Shown: piece after piece, positions 16,557-25,264 of the stretch
Numbering within the stretch: position 1 is the stretch's first letter
How the letters are laid out: every line of letters begins with the position of its first letter
NCBI GenBank assembly: GCA_049802235.1
Contig: JBARMB010000105.1
Coordinates: 1 to 64,000 of the forward strand
Reading direction: 5' to 3'
DNA length: 64,000 nucleotides
From: VBDM01 sp049802235
GTDB lineage: Bacteria; Pseudomonadota; Gammaproteobacteria; Burkholderiales; SG8-39
Position numbers and translations under genes: made by a program
The notes under the pieces: model-generated
The model's input: the letters and a program-made list of their open reading frames with translations, nothing else
The model's database searches: none
Told to the model about the DNA's origin: nothing

Positions 16557-17564
16557 ATGGCAACGATGAACGCAATTAAGAAGGTGCTGGTTACCGGCGG
16601 CGCGGGCTATGTCGGCGCGGTGCTGGTGCCCAAGCTGCTCGCCAAGGGCTACCAAGTGAAGGTGCTCGATCTTTACCTTTACGGCGAAGACGTGCTGGAT
16701 TCGGTCAAGGGGCATCCGAATCTCGAGCAGGTAAAGGGCGACATTCGCGACCACATGCTGCTCGAGCGCGTTGTTCCGGGATGCGACGCGGTGATCCATC
16801 TGGCGTGCATTTCCAACGATCCCAGCTTCGAGCTCGACGTGGAGCTCGGCAAGTCCATCAATTACGATGCCTTTGTCGATCTGGTCAAGGTATCGAAGAA
16901 AAGCGGCGTCCGTCGCTTTGTTTACGCTTCATCATCGAGCGTCTACGGCATCAAGGACGTGCGCAACGTCACCGAGGACCTTCCGCTCGAGCCGTTGACC
17001 GATTACTCGAAATACAAGGCGCTCTGCGAGGACGTGCTGCTGAAGGAGCGGGTGCCGGGCTTCACCACTCTGATCGTGCGGCCCGCCACCGTCTGCGGCT
17101 ATTCGCCGCGGTTGCGGCTCGATCTCACGGTGAATATCCTCACCAATCATGCCGTAACCAATCGCGAGATCAAGGTATTCGGCGGCGAGCAAATGCGGCC
17201 CAACATCCATGTCGAGGACATGGCGGACCTGTACGTCCAGAGCCTGGAGTGGCCCGACGCGGCGATCGACGGCAAGATCTACAACGTCGGCTATCACAAT
17301 CACAAGGTGCGCGAAATCGCCGGCATGGTCAAGAACGTTGTCGGCGACGACGTGAGCATCGTCACCACGCCGACCGACGACAACCGGTCGTATCACGTGT
17401 CCTCCGAGAAAATCAAGCGCGATCTCGGCTTTGCGCCGCGGCACACGATTGAGGATGCCGTGCGCGACCTGGCCGCGGCATTCCGCGACGGACGCATTCC
17501 GGATTCGATGACCGACGACCGCTACTACAACATCAAGCGCATGCAGCGCCTGAAGCTGAAATAG
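16557..17564 (+). CDS. NAD-dependent epimerase/dehydratase (extended SDR)
   Basis: 335 residues. It begins with KVLVTGGAGYVGAVLVP and has VYASSSSVYG followed by the catalytic YSKYKALCE (Y-x3-K). IVRPATVCGYSPRLRLD and RPNIHVEDMA match SDRs that act on NDP-sugars. A good ribosome site (AAGGAA) lies about 8 bases ahead of the ATG. The 75-base gap before it contains no visible terminator. It is followed by two DegT aminotransferases, so it could make or modify the keto-sugar they aminate. The reaction is not determinable from sequence. Confidence 0.87.
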   Translation: MATMNAIKKVLVTGGAGYVGAVLVPKLLAKGYQVKVLDLYLYGEDVLDSVKGHPNLEQVKGDIRDHMLLERVVPGCDAVIHLACISNDPSFELDVELGKSINYDAFVDLVKVSKKSGVRRFVYASSSSVYGIKDVRNVTEDLPLEPLTDYSKYKALCEDVLLKERVPGFTTLIVRPATVCGYSPRLRLDLTVNILTNHAVTNREIKVFGGEQMRPNIHVEDMADLYVQSLEWPDAAIDGKIYNVGYHNHKVREIAGMVKNVVGDDVSIVTTPTDDNRSYHVSSEKIKRDLGFAPRHTIEDAVRDLAAAFRDGRIPDSMTDDRYYNIKRMQRLKLK

Positions 17565-17602
17565 TCCGGTCCGGAATCTTCCCCTGGCATGTAACGGATA
17601 CG

Positions 17603-18718
17603 ATGAGCGCAACGATTCCCTACGTCAACATTGCGGCCCAGCACGCCGCGATCAAGCACGAGCTCCTGGCGGCAGTGAGCGATGTCATGGACGTCGGTCA
17701 TTTCATCCTGGGCGAGCAGGTTGCCGAATTCGAGCGGCGGTTTGCGGATCTCTGCGGAGTGCGTTATGCGGTCGGCGTGAATTCCGGAACGGATGCCCTT
17801 ATTTTTGCCTTGCGCGTGCTTGGAATAGGGGCCGGGGACGAAGTCATTACGGTACCCAACTCCTTCGTCGCTTCCACGGCATGTATCCGTTTGGCCGGCG
17901 CCAGGGCCGTTTTTGTCGACGTCGGCGATGACTACAACATCGATCCGGACAAAATCGCTTCCGCGATCGGTCCCAGGACCAAAGCCATCCTGCCGGTGCA
18001 TTTGACCGGGCGCCCGTGCGACATGGACGCGGTCCTGCGCATTGCGAAGGATCGCGGGGTGCACGTTATCGAAGACTGCGCCCAGGCCATACTCGCCGAG
18101 CACAAGGGGCGCAGGGTCGGGGCATTCGGCACGATCGGATGCTTCAGTCTGCATCCGCTGAAGACGTTGAATGCGTGCGGGGACGGCGGGATGCTGACCA
18201 CTGGCGACCCGGAGTTGTATGAGCAGCTGCTTGCGATGCGCAATATCGGGCTGAAGACGCGGGATGACTGCGTTATGTGGTCGACCAATTCGCGGCTCGA
18301 CACCCTGCAAGCCGCGATTCTCCTGGTCAAGCTGAAATACCTCGATCGCTGGACCGTGCGCAGGCGCGAGAACGCCGAACGCTACCGGCAGCGGCTTCGC
18401 GGCATTCCGCAGATTCGACTTCCGCTCGCGGAAAAAGAGCACCAAAAAGCCGTCTACCACACCTTCGTCATCCAGGCGCCGCGCCGCGATGAGCTGCGGG
18501 CCTATCTTGCCGAACGCGGGATCGGATCAGGCATCCATTATCCGGTGCCGATTCATTTGACGGGCGCCGGGCGCGAACTGGGCTATCCGCCAGGCAGCTT
18601 TCCCGTGACCGAAGCGCAGGCACGCGCAATTCTGAGCCTGCCCGTATACCCTGAGCTCAAGGATGAGGAAATCGATTTGGTATGCTCGAACATCAAGGCT
18701 TTTTACGCCTCGGCCTGA
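17603..18718 (+). CDS. DegT/DnrJ/EryC1-family sugar aminotransferase (first of a tandem pair)
   Basis: 371-residue PLP-dependent aminotransferase of the family that aminates keto-sugars on NDP carriers. NSGTDALIFALRVLGIGAGDEV binds the cofactor phosphate, VIEDCAQA supplies the aspartate, and FSLHPLKTLNACGDGG carries the Schiff-base lysine (K187). The next gene is a paralog of nearly equal length, so two amino groups or two different keto-sugars are probably handled. The ATG at 17603 is preferred because the family N-terminus (PYVNIAAQ) follows at once. Confidence 0.92.
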   Translation: MSATIPYVNIAAQHAAIKHELLAAVSDVMDVGHFILGEQVAEFERRFADLCGVRYAVGVNSGTDALIFALRVLGIGAGDEVITVPNSFVASTACIRLAGARAVFVDVGDDYNIDPDKIASAIGPRTKAILPVHLTGRPCDMDAVLRIAKDRGVHVIEDCAQAILAEHKGRRVGAFGTIGCFSLHPLKTLNACGDGGMLTTGDPELYEQLLAMRNIGLKTRDDCVMWSTNSRLDTLQAAILLVKLKYLDRWTVRRRENAERYRQRLRGIPQIRLPLAEKEHQKAVYHTFVIQAPRRDELRAYLAERGIGSGIHYPVPIHLTGAGRELGYPPGSFPVTEAQARAILSLPVYPELKDEEIDLVCSNIKAFYASA

Positions 18719-18740
18719 CCCCTCTCGGCGGATATAGACG

Positions 18741-19844
18741 ATGAAAGTCAGATTTTCCTATCTCGACCGGCAGTTTGCCGACGTCGATTCCTATCTGGCG
18801 GACGTGCGTGCGCTGGTGCTGAGCGGTGAGTTCACGCTGGGCAAGGCGGTAACCGAGTTCGAACAGCGCTTTGCGGCGCTGTGCCGGATGCCCTACGCCA
18901 TCGGCGTCGGCTCGGGAACCGATGCGCTGATTCTTTCGCTCAAGATGCTGGGCGTCGGCCCGGGCGACGAGGTCATCACTGCCGCGAATACATTCATCGC
19001 GACCGTCGGCGCGATCGCAATGACGGGCGCGCGCCCGGTGTTCGTGGACAACGATGCCGGGTACACGATGGACCCGAAGCTTATCGAAGCGGCGATCACC
19101 CCGAGGACCAAGGCGATCCTGCCGGTCCACTACACGGGTAACGTGGCCAACATGCCCGCGATCATGGAGATCGCAAGGAAGCATCGGTTGCTCGTTGTCG
19201 AAGATGCCTGCCAGTCCATCTCCGGCGAATTCGATTCCAAGCCGGTCGGATCGTGGGGCGAAACGGCGTGCTTCAGCATGCATCCCCTGAAGAATCTGAA
19301 CGTGTGGGGGGATGCCGGAATCATCGTCACGCGCTCCGAGGAGCTGAACCGGAAGCTGCGCCTGTTTCGCAATCACGGCCTGTCCAGCCGGGACGAGGTG
19401 GAATTCTTCGGCCACAACTCGCGGCTGGACTCGCTTCAGGCCGTGGTGGGCAACCGGCTGATCGCGCAGACCCAGTTCATCACCAGCCAGAAAATCGCCA
19501 ACGCCAAGCGCCTCGATGCGGGGCTCGCCGACCTGCCCGAGTTCGTCCAGATTCCGCCCCGGCCGGACAACGTGAAACACGTGTATCACCTCTATATCGT
19601 GCGGGTGAAGCGCCGCGACGATCTGCGCGCCTGCCTGAAGAAGCATGAAATCGACGCGCGAGTCCATTACCCCATCCCGGTTCACCTCCAGAAGGCCGCC
19701 GCTCATCTCGGCTACAAGCGGGGCGACTTTCCCATGGCGGAGAACGACAGCCAGGTATCGATAACGCTTCCCGCGCATCAGCATTTGACCGATGCCGAGA
19801 TCGAATACATGCTGGGGAAGATCCATGCGTTTTACCGCGGCTGA
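18741..19844 (+). CDS. DegT/DnrJ/EryC1-family sugar aminotransferase (second of a tandem pair)
   Basis: 367 residues, the same family as the gene upstream. GSGTDALILSLKMLGVGPGDEV is the phosphate-binding segment, VVEDACQSI supplies the ring-stacking aspartate, and FSMHPLKNLNVWGDAG carries the PLP lysine (K184). The pair share many segments (SRLD-LQA, VHYPIPVHL) but differ enough to be an old duplication with separate substrates. It lies 22 bases downstream of its paralog and is presumably co-transcribed. Confidence 0.92.
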   Translation: MKVRFSYLDRQFADVDSYLADVRALVLSGEFTLGKAVTEFEQRFAALCRMPYAIGVGSGTDALILSLKMLGVGPGDEVITAANTFIATVGAIAMTGARPVFVDNDAGYTMDPKLIEAAITPRTKAILPVHYTGNVANMPAIMEIARKHRLLVVEDACQSISGEFDSKPVGSWGETACFSMHPLKNLNVWGDAGIIVTRSEELNRKLRLFRNHGLSSRDEVEFFGHNSRLDSLQAVVGNRLIAQTQFITSQKIANAKRLDAGLADLPEFVQIPPRPDNVKHVYHLYIVRVKRRDDLRACLKKHEIDARVHYPIPVHLQKAAAHLGYKRGDFPMAENDSQVSITLPAHQHLTDAEIEYMLGKIHAFYRG

Positions 19845-19886
19845 AACGTCCCGTCGGCCCCGGCCGCTTCCCCGAAGAGCGCCCGA

Positions 19887-20582
19887 ATGAGCGCCAGCGC
19901 GTCCGGCTTGCCGGCCGGAACCGAGCGGGCCTCCTTGATGATCGGCGTCGATTTCGACAACACCATCGTCAGCTACGACGCGCTGATGCACGCGATCGCC
20001 ACGGATTGGGGACTGATCGGCGGCGAGATCCGCAGGAGCAAGAGGAGAATTCGCGACGTGGTCAGGAGCCTTCCGGACGGCGAAGTGCTGTGGCAGCGGC
20101 TCCAGATCGCCGCTTACGGAATCCGCATGCGCGAGGCGGCGCCGGCGGACGGGGTCAGGGAATTTTTTCTGCTTTGCAGGCAGCGCGGCGTTCCGGTGCG
20201 GATCGTCAGCCACAAGACGACGTTTCCGAATCTGGGGGAATCCGAGGTGAATCTGCGCTCTGCCGCCATGGCCTGGCTCGAGCAGCGGGGCTTCCTCGCG
20301 GCCGACGGGTTCGGCGTTGCAAGGGAGCACGTCTATTTCGAATCGTCGCGCGCAGAAAAAATCGCGCGGATCGGACAGCTCGGGATCACGCATTTCATCG
20401 ATGACCTCGAGGAAACATTCAACGAGCCGGATTTTCCGCCGGCGGTCGAGAAGATCCTTTACTCGAACGACCCCGCATCCCTTGCCGGGCGCGTCACGAC
20501 GTTCGGGTCGTGGGCGCAGATCCAGGGATATCTCCTGCCGGCGACGAAACCTGCAGTCCGCGCAGGCCGGCCGCTGCCATGA
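19887..20582 (+). CDS. HAD-superfamily phosphatase
   Basis: 231 residues (or 214 from the ATG at 19938, which places the family motif MIGVDFDNTI at the very N-terminus). Motif I is DFDNT, motif II is VRIVSHKT, the motif III lysine is in SSRAEKIARI and motif IV is FIDDLEETF. All four catalytic elements are present, so it is probably an active phosphomonoesterase. In an NDP-heptose route it could fill the GmhB step (7-P of a 1,7-bisphosphate), but its sequence is not GmhB-like. The stop overlaps the start of the next gene (ATGA). Confidence 0.82.
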   Translation: MSASASGLPAGTERASLMIGVDFDNTIVSYDALMHAIATDWGLIGGEIRRSKRRIRDVVRSLPDGEVLWQRLQIAAYGIRMREAAPADGVREFFLLCRQRGVPVRIVSHKTTFPNLGESEVNLRSAAMAWLEQRGFLAADGFGVAREHVYFESSRAEKIARIGQLGITHFIDDLEETFNEPDFPPAVEKILYSNDPASLAGRVTTFGSWAQIQGYLLPATKPAVRAGRPLP

Positions 20583-21631
20583 ATCCGCTGCCGATAGCGG
20601 TCGACTCCCTGTCGAAGATTCTGAACAGCGCGGTGGTGTCGGCCCGGCGGGCGGGCGGGAGCGGCAACAGCAGGGTCTACCGGGTGCGCTGCCAGGGCGG
20701 GACCGAATATGCGGTAAAATTTTACTTTGAACGCACCATCAGCGGACTCGACCGTCTCGAAATCGAATTTTCAGGGCTTACATTCATGTGGGACAACGGC
20801 ATTCGCTGCATTCCGCGACCGCTGATTGCCGATCATGCCGGTCAGGTGGCCGTGTATGAGTTCGTCGACGGCCGCGAGATCGTCAGCAGCACGGCGACGG
20901 CCGATGATGTCGAGCAGGTCGTGCGCTTTGCCGCCGAATTGCGGACCTTGGGCGGACGTCCGGGCAGCCGGCAGCTTCCACCGGCGTCCGAAGCCTGCCT
21001 CAGCATTGATTCGGTCATCGACAACATCGAAAGCAGGCTGCGCCGCCTGACCGGGCTGCAGCAGCCGGGGCCGGCTCACGACGCCCTGTCCCGGTTTTTG
21101 TCAGGTGATTTTGCTCCCGCGTTCGCTGCTCTGAAGGGGTGGGTCGCGAAGAAGGCGGGGCGGGAGGCATGTGCGCGCGAGCTCGCGCCGGATGCGCGGA
21201 CGCTGAGCCCGTCCGACTTCGGCTTTCACAATGCGCTCAAGCGCCCGAATGGAAAACTGGTGTTCTTCGACTTCGAGTATTTCGGATGGGACGACCCGGC
21301 GAAGATGATCGCCGATTTCATCCTGCATCCCGCGATGGACCTGGGCGCCGTGATCAAGGGCCTGCTCGTGCGGCGTATGCTCGATTGCTTTTCGGCCGAT
21401 CCCGCCTTGGCCGGCCGCCTGGAAAGCCTCTACCCGTTTTTCGGGCTGAAATGGTGCATGATCATGTTGAACGAGTTCGTTCCGAAAGACCTGGCGAGGC
21501 GCGAGTTTGCAGCCCGCGCCCCGGTGGATAGCGCCGCCGCCCAGATGGGGCAGCTTGGAAAGTCCGAAGCAATGCTGCAAAAAATCATGGGCGAATACGA
21601 GAATTTTCCGTTTCCGGTGCACGCGGCATGA
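20579..21631 (+). CDS. Aminoglycoside/choline-kinase-like phosphotransferase (APH fold)
   Basis: 350 residues with a protein-kinase-like fold. An N-lobe lysine lies in TEYAVKFYFER, the region LSPSDFGFHNAL corresponds to the H-x-D-x-x-x-x-N catalytic loop with serine in place of histidine, and VFFDFEYFGWDDP holds the metal-binding aspartate. Enzymes of this fold phosphorylate small alcohols or sugars. Here it sits between a HAD phosphatase and a split transketolase, all overlapping by 1-4 bases, so it probably acts in the same sugar pathway. Substrate unknown. Confidence 0.75.
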   Translation: MNPLPIAVDSLSKILNSAVVSARRAGGSGNSRVYRVRCQGGTEYAVKFYFERTISGLDRLEIEFSGLTFMWDNGIRCIPRPLIADHAGQVAVYEFVDGREIVSSTATADDVEQVVRFAAELRTLGGRPGSRQLPPASEACLSIDSVIDNIESRLRRLTGLQQPGPAHDALSRFLSGDFAPAFAALKGWVAKKAGREACARELAPDARTLSPSDFGFHNALKRPNGKLVFFDFEYFGWDDPAKMIADFILHPAMDLGAVIKGLLVRRMLDCFSADPALAGRLESLYPFFGLKWCMIMLNEFVPKDLARREFAARAPVDSAAAQMGQLGKSEAMLQKIMGEYENFPFPVHAA

Positions 21632-22458
21632 GCCGGCCGGACAAATCCGTGGCGGTGCTGGACCGAAGATCCGTGGAACTGCGCCGAACGATCGTGAAGG
21701 CGATGAACAGCGCCGGCCGCGGCCATCTGGCCTCGGCGCTGTCCCTGGTGGAGATCCTGCGCGTGCTCTACGACAACGTGCTTCGCTACGACCCGAAGCA
21801 GCCGAAATGGCCCTTGCGCGACCGCTTCATCCTGAGCAAGGGGCATGGCTGCCTCGCGCTCTACGTGATTCTCGCGGACAAGGGCTTTTTCCCCGAGGAC
21901 GAGCTGTGGAAGTTCTGCCGATTCGACGGCATTCTGGGAGGCCATCCGGAGCCCAAGGTGCCGGGGGTCGAAATCTCCACTGGCAGCCTCGGCCACGGCC
22001 TTCCCGTCGCCGTCGGCATGGCGATACACGCGCAGCGGGCGAAAGCCGGTCACCGCGTGTTCGTGGTCCTGGGGGACGGCGAATGCAACGAGGGAACCGT
22101 GTGGGAAGCCGCCATGGGGGCGGGCAAGCACAAGCTCGACAATCTGGTGGTCATGATCGACTACAACAAGCATCAATCCTACGGCAGCACGTACGAGGTG
22201 CTCGATCTCGAGCCGTTCGCCGATAAATGGCGCAGCTTCGGGTTCGGCGTCAGGGAGGCCGACGGTCACGACGTCGGATCGATCGAGGAGGTCCTGTCCG
22301 GAATTCCCGCGGAACACGGCAAGCCGACGGCCATCATCTGCCACACGGTGAAAGGCAAGGGCATCGGGTTCACCGAGAACAACCTGAAGTGGCACCATAA
22401 GAGCGGACTCAAGGAAGCCGAGATGACGGCATTGCTGGAAGCGCTCGAGGGCGAATAA
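21628..22458 (+). CDS. Transketolase, N-terminal (TPP-binding) subunit
   Basis: 276 residues matching the first third of transketolase. RGHLASALSLVEIL and FILSKGHGCLALY line the TPP pyrophosphate site, and GDGECNEGTVWEA with DYNKHQ about 25 residues on is the TPP/Mg motif. The remaining domains are in the next gene, whose ATG overlaps this stop by one base. Two-subunit transketolases occur in archaea and in many polysaccharide loci. The pair transfers two-carbon units, for example to make sedoheptulose 7-phosphate, or in sugar branching. Confidence 0.92.
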   Translation: MSRPDKSVAVLDRRSVELRRTIVKAMNSAGRGHLASALSLVEILRVLYDNVLRYDPKQPKWPLRDRFILSKGHGCLALYVILADKGFFPEDELWKFCRFDGILGGHPEPKVPGVEISTGSLGHGLPVAVGMAIHAQRAKAGHRVFVVLGDGECNEGTVWEAAMGAGKHKLDNLVVMIDYNKHQSYGSTYEVLDLEPFADKWRSFGFGVREADGHDVGSIEEVLSGIPAEHGKPTAIICHTVKGKGIGFTENNLKWHHKSGLKEAEMTALLEALEGE

Positions 22459-23417
22459 TGCGCGAAACGTCCCTCGAAGAAGTCTACAAGCTAGCGAAGC
22501 AGGATAGCCGGGTCGTTTTCATCGGCTCCGATCTCGGCGTCGGCACGCTGAACAAGTTCAAGCAGGAGATGCCCGAGCGCTTCTTCATGGAGGGCATCTC
22601 CGAGGGCTACCTGATCGGCATGGCGAGCGGCCTCGCCCTCGAAGGCAAGATCGTCTACGTCAATACCATCAGCACCTTCATCACGCGGCGCTGCTACGAG
22701 CAGCTGGTCGTCGACGTGTGCCTGCACAACCTCAACGTCCGCACGATCGGCAACGGCGGGGGCATGGTGTATGCCCCGCTCGGCCCGACGCACATGGCGA
22801 TCGAGGACTTGTCGATCATGCGCGCGATCCCCAACATGACCATTGTGGCGCCCGCCGATGCGGATGAAATGCGCAGGCTCATCCCGCAGACGCTCGACTA
22901 TCCGGGCCCGATCTACATACGCCTTGCCAAGGGCTACGACCCGGTCGTCACGAACGACAGCGTGCCGTTCCGCATCGGCAAGGCCCTGCCCATGAAGGAA
23001 GGGCGCGATGCGCTCCTCGTCACGACCGGCATCACCCTGAAAAACGCGCTGGACGCGGCCGAGCAGCTCGGCGCGAAAGGCATCGATGCGGCGGTCCTGC
23101 ACATGCCGACCGTCAAGCCGCTGGATACGGAGCGCTTGCTCGAATACGCTTCTCGCGTGCGGGCCGTCGTGACCGTCGAGGAGAACAACATCATCGGCGG
23201 CCTCGGCAGCGCGGTCGCAGAGGTCCTCGCGGAGGCGAATTTCGATCCGGCGAAGAAATTCAGGCGCATCGGCATCCCGGACGTATTTCCCGACAAGTAC
23301 GGCTCCCAGGCCAAGCTGATGGACTACTACAAGATTTCGACGCCCGAGATCGTTTCCGTGGTGGCCGGCCTGCTCGGCGCTGTGCCCAAGGCCGCAAAAA
23401 AACTCAACGTAATGTAG
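22458..23417 (+). CDS. Transketolase, C-terminal subunit
   Basis: 319 residues covering the pyrimidine-binding and C-terminal domains of transketolase. RFFMEGISEGYLIGMASGLA carries the glutamate that activates the TPP aminopyrimidine. GPTHMAIEDLSIMRAIPNM is the conserved histidine loop, and VVTVEENNIIGGLGSAV starts the C-terminal domain. Together with the upstream subunit it makes a complete enzyme. A methyltransferase follows 10 bases downstream. In this locus it could supply sedoheptulose 7-phosphate to the GmhA-like isomerase or add a two-carbon branch to a keto-sugar. Confidence 0.92.
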   Translation: MRETSLEEVYKLAKQDSRVVFIGSDLGVGTLNKFKQEMPERFFMEGISEGYLIGMASGLALEGKIVYVNTISTFITRRCYEQLVVDVCLHNLNVRTIGNGGGMVYAPLGPTHMAIEDLSIMRAIPNMTIVAPADADEMRRLIPQTLDYPGPIYIRLAKGYDPVVTNDSVPFRIGKALPMKEGRDALLVTTGITLKNALDAAEQLGAKGIDAAVLHMPTVKPLDTERLLEYASRVRAVVTVEENNIIGGLGSAVAEVLAEANFDPAKKFRRIGIPDVFPDKYGSQAKLMDYYKISTPEIVSVVAGLLGAVPKAAKKLNVM

Positions 23418-23427
23418 GAGAAATGAA

Positions 23428-24090
23428 GTGGGAAGAATGCTCAACATTGTCACTCCGCTGCACAAGCGCACCAAGCGCGATTACCTGGCGCGAATGGTCG
23501 ACAACAAGCTCGAAGCCGTCGAGAAGGCGAAGAAATACGGCGCCGACTACTGGGACGGGGACCGGCGCTACGGCTACGGCGGCTACAAGTACGACGGCCG
23601 CTGGAAAGTCGTCGCGGAAAAGCTGATCGAGGAATACAAGCTCAAGCCGAATGCGAGAATTCTGGACGTGGGCTGCGGCAAGGGTTTCCTGCTCTACGAA
23701 CTGAAGCAGCTGCTGCCCGATGCCGACGTGGTCGGCTTCGATGTTTCGGAATACGGGATAGCGAATGCCAAGGAGGAAATCCGCGACCGCCTGTTCGTCT
23801 ACAAGGCGCAAAACCCATATCCGTTCGGCGACAAGTCCTTCGATCTCGTGATTTCCCTGGGGTGCTGCCACAACTTCCGCCTGTTCGAGGTTGAGACGGC
23901 GGTCAAGGAAATGGAACGGGTCGGCAAGAACAAGTATTTCATGGTGGAGAGCTACCGCAACGAAAAGGAGCTGTTCAACCTGGAATGCTGGGCGCTGACC
24001 TGCGAGTCTTTCTTCGATACCGCCGAATGGATCTGGGTTCTCAACCGCTTCGGATATACCGGCGACTACGAGTTCATTTATTTCGAATAA
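23428..24090 (+). CDS. Class I SAM-dependent methyltransferase
   Basis: 220 residues with motif I ILDVGCGKGFLLYEL, the acidic strand-2 end VVGFDVSEYGI and motif IV FDLVISLGCCHNF. The N-terminal region DYWDGDRRYGYGGYKYDGRW is aromatic-rich and recurs in homologs near transketolase pairs in polysaccharide clusters. I take the GTG at 23428 as start because AGGAG lies 7 bases ahead. The target is unknown, probably a sugar hydroxyl or carbon in this pathway. Confidence 0.85.
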   Translation: MGRMLNIVTPLHKRTKRDYLARMVDNKLEAVEKAKKYGADYWDGDRRYGYGGYKYDGRWKVVAEKLIEEYKLKPNARILDVGCGKGFLLYELKQLLPDADVVGFDVSEYGIANAKEEIRDRLFVYKAQNPYPFGDKSFDLVISLGCCHNFRLFEVETAVKEMERVGKNKYFMVESYRNEKELFNLECWALTCESFFDTAEWIWVLNRFGYTGDYEFIYFE

Positions 24091-24103
24091 GGCGGAGAGA
24101 AGA

Positions 24104-25156
24104 ATGCTGGAGGTCAAGAAATTCAAGGCGGCCGTTCTGACCGAGCTGAAGGCGCCGCTGGAAATCGCGGAACTGGATTTTCCCGAATCGCTCTCGTTCG
24201 GACAGGTGCTCGTCAAGGTGCACTTCAGCGGCATCTGCGGCGCCCAGATCAACGAGATCGAGGGGGCGAAGGGACCGGACAAGTTTCTTCCCCATCTGCT
24301 CGGTCACGAAGGCTCGGCCACCGTGGTCGAGACCGGGGCGGGCGTCAAGGCGGTGAAGAAAGGCGACCGGGTGGTCATGCACTGGCGCCAGACCAACGGG
24401 ATACAGTGCGAAACTCCCGCCTATTCATGGAACGGCCGCAAGGTCAACGCCGGATGGGTGACGACGTTCAACAACTACGCCATCGTCTCGGAAAACCGGC
24501 TCACGAAAATTCCTCCGGACTTCGATCTGCGCGTGGCGCCGTTGTTCGGCTGCGCGGTGACCACCGCGATGGGGGTGGTCAACAACAACGCCCACGTCAA
24601 GATCGGGCAATCCGTGGTCGTGTTCGGCGTGGGCGGTGTCGGGCTGAATACCGTTCAGGCGGCGGCGATGGTGTCGGCGTATCCCATCGTTGCCGTCGAT
24701 ATCGTCGATGCGAAACTGGAGATGGCCAAGCGCTTCGGGGCGACCCATTGCTTCAACTCGGCCAGGACGCCGAATTTCCGCGAAGAGATCCTGAAGATCG
24801 TCGGCCAGGCCGGGGCCGATGTCATCATCGAGACCACCGGCAACGGAAGGGTGATCGAGCAGGCGTACGAACTCACCCATGCGGACGGGAAGACCATCCT
24901 CGTCGGAGTTCCGACGAAAGGCGACAACATTTCAATCTATTCGCTGCCGCTCCACTTCAAGAAGATCCTGAGGGGTTCGCACGGCGGCGACGCCGAGCCT
25001 CATCTGGACATTCCCCGATACGTCCGGCTGATGCAGGCCGGCAAGCTCAAGCTGGACGGCCTAGTCACCCACGAGTTCAAGCTCGACCAGATCAACGAAG
25101 CCATACGGCTGGTCAGGAGCGGCGAGGCCGGCCGGGTACTGGTTGCGATGGACTGA
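24104..25156 (+). CDS. Zinc-type alcohol dehydrogenase (MDR superfamily)
   Basis: 350 residues. The catalytic zinc ligands are C45 (SGICGAQ) and H68-E69 (LLGHEGSA), and the NAD(P) fold shows VVVFGVGGVGLNTVQAA. The four-cysteine structural-zinc lobe of classical alcohol dehydrogenases is missing: only one cysteine is found in that region (GIQCETPAY). It probably oxidises or reduces a sugar or sugar alcohol in the branched-sugar pathway. It follows the methyltransferase by 13 bases with a good ribosome site (GGCGGAGAG). Confidence 0.87.
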   Translation: MLEVKKFKAAVLTELKAPLEIAELDFPESLSFGQVLVKVHFSGICGAQINEIEGAKGPDKFLPHLLGHEGSATVVETGAGVKAVKKGDRVVMHWRQTNGIQCETPAYSWNGRKVNAGWVTTFNNYAIVSENRLTKIPPDFDLRVAPLFGCAVTTAMGVVNNNAHVKIGQSVVVFGVGGVGLNTVQAAAMVSAYPIVAVDIVDAKLEMAKRFGATHCFNSARTPNFREEILKIVGQAGADVIIETTGNGRVIEQAYELTHADGKTILVGVPTKGDNISIYSLPLHFKKILRGSHGGDAEPHLDIPRYVRLMQAGKLKLDGLVTHEFKLDQINEAIRLVRSGEAGRVLVAMD

Positions 25157-25264
25157 GCCCCGGCTCGATCGGGGCTTGCTCGTGATCGACTCGGAGCCAG
25201 TGGCGTTCAATTGACAGGGCAGCTCGCCGGGACGCCGGCGAGGCGCGTTTCTCAGGGATCCGGA

